The translations under genes were made by a program, and so were the position numbers. 34,107 nucleotides of DNA from Methylobacteriaceae bacterium. Lineage in GTDB: Bacteria; Pseudomonadota; Alphaproteobacteria; Rhizobiales; Beijerinckiaceae. The stretch lies in the NCBI GenBank assembly GCA_016793505.1, contig JAEULW010000193.1:1-34107 (forward strand), written 5' to 3'. Below, one piece after another: positions 26,658 to 34,107 of this stretch. How positions within the stretch are numbered: position 1 is the first letter of the stretch; the number at the start of each line of letters is the position of its first letter. Below the pieces are notes generated by a model. The model did no database searches. It saw only the letters and a program-made list of their open reading frames with translations, and had not been told where the DNA came from.

Positions 26658-27914
26658 ATGCAGGAAGCCCCCTACGCCCGCTACGCGATGGCCTATGTGC
26701 TGGCCGGCGGCCGCGGCAGCCGGCTGATGGAATTGACCGACAAGCGCGCCAAGCCGGCGGTCTATTTCGGCGGCAAGTCGCGGATCATCGATTTCGCGCT
26801 GTCCAACGCCCTCAATTCCGGCATCAAGCGCATCGCGGTGGCGACGCAGTACAAGGCGCATAGTCTGATCCGCCACCTGCAGCGCGGCTGGAGCTTCTTC
26901 CGCACCGAGCGCAACGAGAGCTTCGACATCCTGCCGGCGAGCCAGCGAGTCGCCGAGGACATGTGGTACATCGGCACCGCTGACGCCGTCTATCAGAACG
27001 CCGACATCATCGAGAGCTACGAGCCGCGCTGGATCATCATTCTGGCCGGCGACCACATCTACAAGATGGACTACGAGAAGATGCTGCAGCAGCATGTCGA
27101 CCAGCAGGCCGACGTGACGGTGGGCTGCATCGAGGTTCCGCGCCACGAGGCGAGCGGCTTCGGCGTCATGCATGTCGACGAGACCGACCGCATCATCGAC
27201 TTCATCGAGAAGCCGAAGAATCCGCCCGCCATGCCCGGCAAGCCGGACACCGCGCTCGCCAGCATGGGCATTTACGTGTTCGAGGCGAACTTTCTCTACG
27301 AGCAGCTTCGACGCGACGCCGCCGACCCCCGTTCGAGCCGCGATTTCGGCAAGGACATCATCCCCTTCCTCGTCGCGAACGGCAAGGCGGTCGCCCATCC
27401 CTTCTCGCGCTCCTGCGTGCGGTCCGATTTCGAGCGCGCGCCCTACTGGCGCGACGTCGGCACCATCGACGCCTATCACGCCGCCAACATCGATCTCACC
27501 GACGTGACGCCCGAACTCGATCTGTTCGACCGCGACTGGCCGATCTGGACCTATGGCGAGGTCGTACCGCCGGCGAAATTCGTGCATGACGACGAGACGC
27601 GGCGCGGCCAGGCGATTTCCTCGCTGGTCTCGGGCGGCTGCATCGTCTCCGGCGCCAGCCTGCGCCGGGCGCTGCTGTTCACCGGCGTGCGCGTCAATTC
27701 CTACGCGCATGTCGAGAATTCGGTGGTCCTGCCCTATGTCGACATCGGCCGCTCGGCGCGCCTGCGCAAGGTCGTCATCGATCGCGGCGTGCGCATTCCC
27801 GAGGGCCTTGTCGTCGGCGAGGACGCCGCGCTCGACGCCTCGCGCTTCCGGCGCAGCGAAGGCGGCGTCTGCCTGATCACGCAACCGATGATCGACCGGC
27901 TGACCAACGCATGA
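26658..27914 (+). CDS. glgC: Glucose-1-phosphate adenylyltransferase (ADP-glucose pyrophosphorylase)
   Basis: This 418-residue enzyme makes ADP-glucose from ATP and glucose-1-phosphate, the committed step of bacterial glycogen synthesis. The start is the ATG 26658, with an excellent GGGAGGA 8 bases upstream, giving [18 protein letters not shown], like rhizobial GlgC N-termini. An in-frame ATG at 26601 overlaps the glgB stop and would add 19 residues. Motifs: [20 protein letters not shown] (17-36), [38 protein letters not shown] and FIEKPKNPP. The C-terminal left-handed beta-helix holds the allosteric region ([17 protein letters not shown]). Bacterial GlgC is usually controlled allosterically by glycolytic metabolites; which ones apply here cannot be read. 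glgA overlaps its stop by 4 bp. Confidence 0.96.
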   Translation: MQEAPYARYAMAYVLAGGRGSRLMELTDKRAKPAVYFGGKSRIIDFALSNALNSGIKRIAVATQYKAHSLIRHLQRGWSFFRTERNESFDILPASQRVAEDMWYIGTADAVYQNADIIESYEPRWIIILAGDHIYKMDYEKMLQQHVDQQADVTVGCIEVPRHEASGFGVMHVDETDRIIDFIEKPKNPPAMPGKPDTALASMGIYVFEANFLYEQLRRDAADPRSSRDFGKDIIPFLVANGKAVAHPFSRSCVRSDFERAPYWRDVGTIDAYHAANIDLTDVTPELDLFDRDWPIWTYGEVVPPAKFVHDDETRRGQAISSLVSGGCIVSGASLRRALLFTGVRVNSYAHVENSVVLPYVDIGRSARLRKVVIDRGVRIPEGLVVGEDAALDASRFRRSEGGVCLITQPMIDRLTNA

Positions 27915-29377
27915 CGGCGCCCGCGCTGCGCGTTCTGGCGGTCGCCTCGGAAGCCTATCCGCTGGTCAAGACCGGCGGACTGGCGGATGTGGTCGGCGCC
28001 CTGCCTGCCGCGCTCGCGGCCGCGGGCGTCGAAACGCGCACGCTGCTGCCCGGCTACCCGGCGGTGCTGAAGGCGCTCGCCGGCGCTGCGCCGGTCAACG
28101 CCTGGCCCGCCTTTTTCGGCGGCGCCGCGCGGCTCCTCGCCGGCCGCGCCGGCGCGCTCGATCTCTTCGCACTCGACGCGCCGCATCTCTACGACCGGCC
28201 GGGCAATCCTTACATCGGCCCGGACGGCGCCGACTGGCCGGACAACGCGCTTCGCTTCGCCGCGCTGGCGCGCGCCGGCGCCGACGTCGCGCGCGGCGCC
28301 CTCGCCGCCTGGCGGCCCGATGTCGTCCATGCGCATGACTGGCAGGCGGCGCTGCTGCCAGCCTATCTGCGCTATGGCCCGACGCCCGCCCCGCGCAGCG
28401 TCGTGACCGTCCACAACCTCGCCTTTCAGGGCCAGTTCCCGCGCGCGCTGCTTGCTTCGCTCGGTCTGCCCGAGGCCTCCTTCGCCATCGACGGCGTCGA
28501 ATATTACGGCGCGATCGGCTTCCTCAAGGCAGGGCTGCAACTGGCCGACGCCATCACCACCGTCTCGCCCACCTATGCGCTCGAGATTCAGGGCCCCGAG
28601 GCCGGCATGGGACTCGACGGGCTTCTGCGCACGCGCAGCGGCGCGCTGCACGGCATCCTCAACGGCGTCGATGTCGACGTCTGGAATCCGCAGACCGACC
28701 GGCGCATCGCCGCGACCTACGCGCCGCGCGCCATGCGCCGCCGTGTCCAGAACAGAACGGCCCTGCAGCGCCGGCTGCGCCTCGAGGAGGACGATGGCGC
28801 CTTGCTCATCGGCGTCGTCTCGCGCCTGAGCTGGCAGAAGGGGCTCGATCTCCTGCTCGAATGCCTGCCGACCCTGTTCGAGGAAGGCGCGCAGCTGGCG
28901 CTGCTCGGCGCCGGCGACGCCGATCTCGAATCCGCCTATCGCTCGGCCGCCTCTTCCCATCCCGGCCGCGTCGGTCTGTTCATCGGCTATGACGAGGATC
29001 TCGCGCATCTGGTGCAGGCCGGCGCCGACGCCCTGCTCGTGCCCTCGCGTTTCGAGCCCTGCGGCCTGACGCAGCTCTGTGCGCTGCGCTATGGCGCGGT
29101 GCCGATCGTTGCGCGCGTCGGCGGACTCGCCGATACGATCGTCGACGCCAACGAGATGGCCCTCGCCGCCGGCGTCGCCACCGGCGTGCAATTCGCCCCA
29201 GGCTCCGCCGCGCGGCTCTCCGACGCGCTGCGCCGCGCCGCGGCGCTGCACTGCGATCGCGCGGTCTGGTCGCGCCTGCAGACCAACGGCATGAACGCCG
29301 ACGTGTCGTGGACGCGCCCGGCGCGTCGTTACGTCGAAATTTACCGTCGCCTCGCCAGAAACGAGCCGCTCACCTGA
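27911..29377 (+). CDS. glgA: Glycogen synthase (ADP-glucose dependent)
   Basis: This 488-residue GT5 enzyme extends glycogen with glucose from ADP-glucose. Its ATG overlaps the glgC stop (ATGA). The N-terminal [16 protein letters not shown] motif, with Lys20, binds the ADP-glucose phosphates. [12 protein letters not shown] and [12 protein letters not shown] are typical of the N-domain. The C-domain has [19 protein letters not shown] and the [17 protein letters not shown] motif with the catalytic glutamate, then [13 protein letters not shown]. Length is normal (~480). It is coupled upstream to glgC and followed by pgm 18 bp on, so glycogen synthesis genes are expressed together. Confidence 0.97.
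   Translation: MTAPALRVLAVASEAYPLVKTGGLADVVGALPAALAAAGVETRTLLPGYPAVLKALAGAAPVNAWPAFFGGAARLLAGRAGALDLFALDAPHLYDRPGNPYIGPDGADWPDNALRFAALARAGADVARGALAAWRPDVVHAHDWQAALLPAYLRYGPTPAPRSVVTVHNLAFQGQFPRALLASLGLPEASFAIDGVEYYGAIGFLKAGLQLADAITTVSPTYALEIQGPEAGMGLDGLLRTRSGALHGILNGVDVDVWNPQTDRRIAATYAPRAMRRRVQNRTALQRRLRLEEDDGALLIGVVSRLSWQKGLDLLLECLPTLFEEGAQLALLGAGDADLESAYRSAASSHPGRVGLFIGYDEDLAHLVQAGADALLVPSRFEPCGLTQLCALRYGAVPIVARVGGLADTIVDANEMALAAGVATGVQFAPGSAARLSDALRRAAALHCDRAVWSRLQTNGMNADVSWTRPARRYVEIYRRLARNEPLT

Positions 29378-34107
<4,730 letters not shown>

Overview
The window is GC-rich, densely packed bacterial DNA with no rRNA, tRNA, insertion sequence, phage gene or CRISPR array that I can see. The glycogen gene order (glgP-glgB-glgC-glgA-pgm-glgX/malQ), heterotetrameric sarcosine oxidase genes, and many 4-base stop/start overlaps with GTG and TTG starts point to an alphaproteobacterium, probably in the Hyphomicrobiales (Rhizobiales). 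I cannot name the genus from sequence alone.

Layout. (1) 1-6329, minus strand: a sugar or compatible-solute operon. In transcription order it is a LacI-type repressor, a solute-binding protein, two MalF/MalG-type permeases, a MalK-type ATPase, and a GH63-like glycosidase cut by the left edge of the window. A TTGACA -35 box, a 17-bp spacer, a weak -10 box and a perfect 14-bp LacI-type palindrome precede the repressor, so the operon looks autoregulated. (2) 6352-11487, minus: soxB-soxD-soxA-soxG, heterotetrameric sarcosine oxidase, preceded by a GlxA/GbdR-like AraC-family regulator (11587-12618). (3) 12662-14543, minus: a small cytochrome c translationally coupled to a Tat-exported, streptogramin-lyase-like beta-propeller, and a CMP/dCMP-type deaminase. 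(4) 14665-21568, plus: an NMT1/TauA-like ABC importer, an FAD-dependent oxidoreductase, a family III CoA-transferase, an enoyl-CoA hydratase and a LysR regulator. Its first six genes are tightly packed. It looks like uptake plus CoA-dependent catabolism of an organic acid I cannot identify, and it is the best candidate here for an undescribed pathway. (5) 21853-34107, plus: the glycogen operon, ending in a GlgX-MalQ fusion cut by the right edge of the window.

How the genes work together. Region 1 brings in a glycoside and cleaves it. Region 5 stores glucose as glycogen (Pgm, GlgC, GlgA, GlgB) and mobilises it (GlgP, GlgX-MalQ). Region 2 demethylates sarcosine to glycine, giving a one-carbon unit. 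Regions 3 and 4 share a 121-bp divergent control region (14544-14664) and may be co-regulated.

The longest non-coding stretch is 21569-21852 (284 bp). Coding starts were chosen from Shine-Dalgarno sites, overlaps and family N-termini, and several differ from the longest open frame. All functions are read from recognisable motifs; no database search was run.
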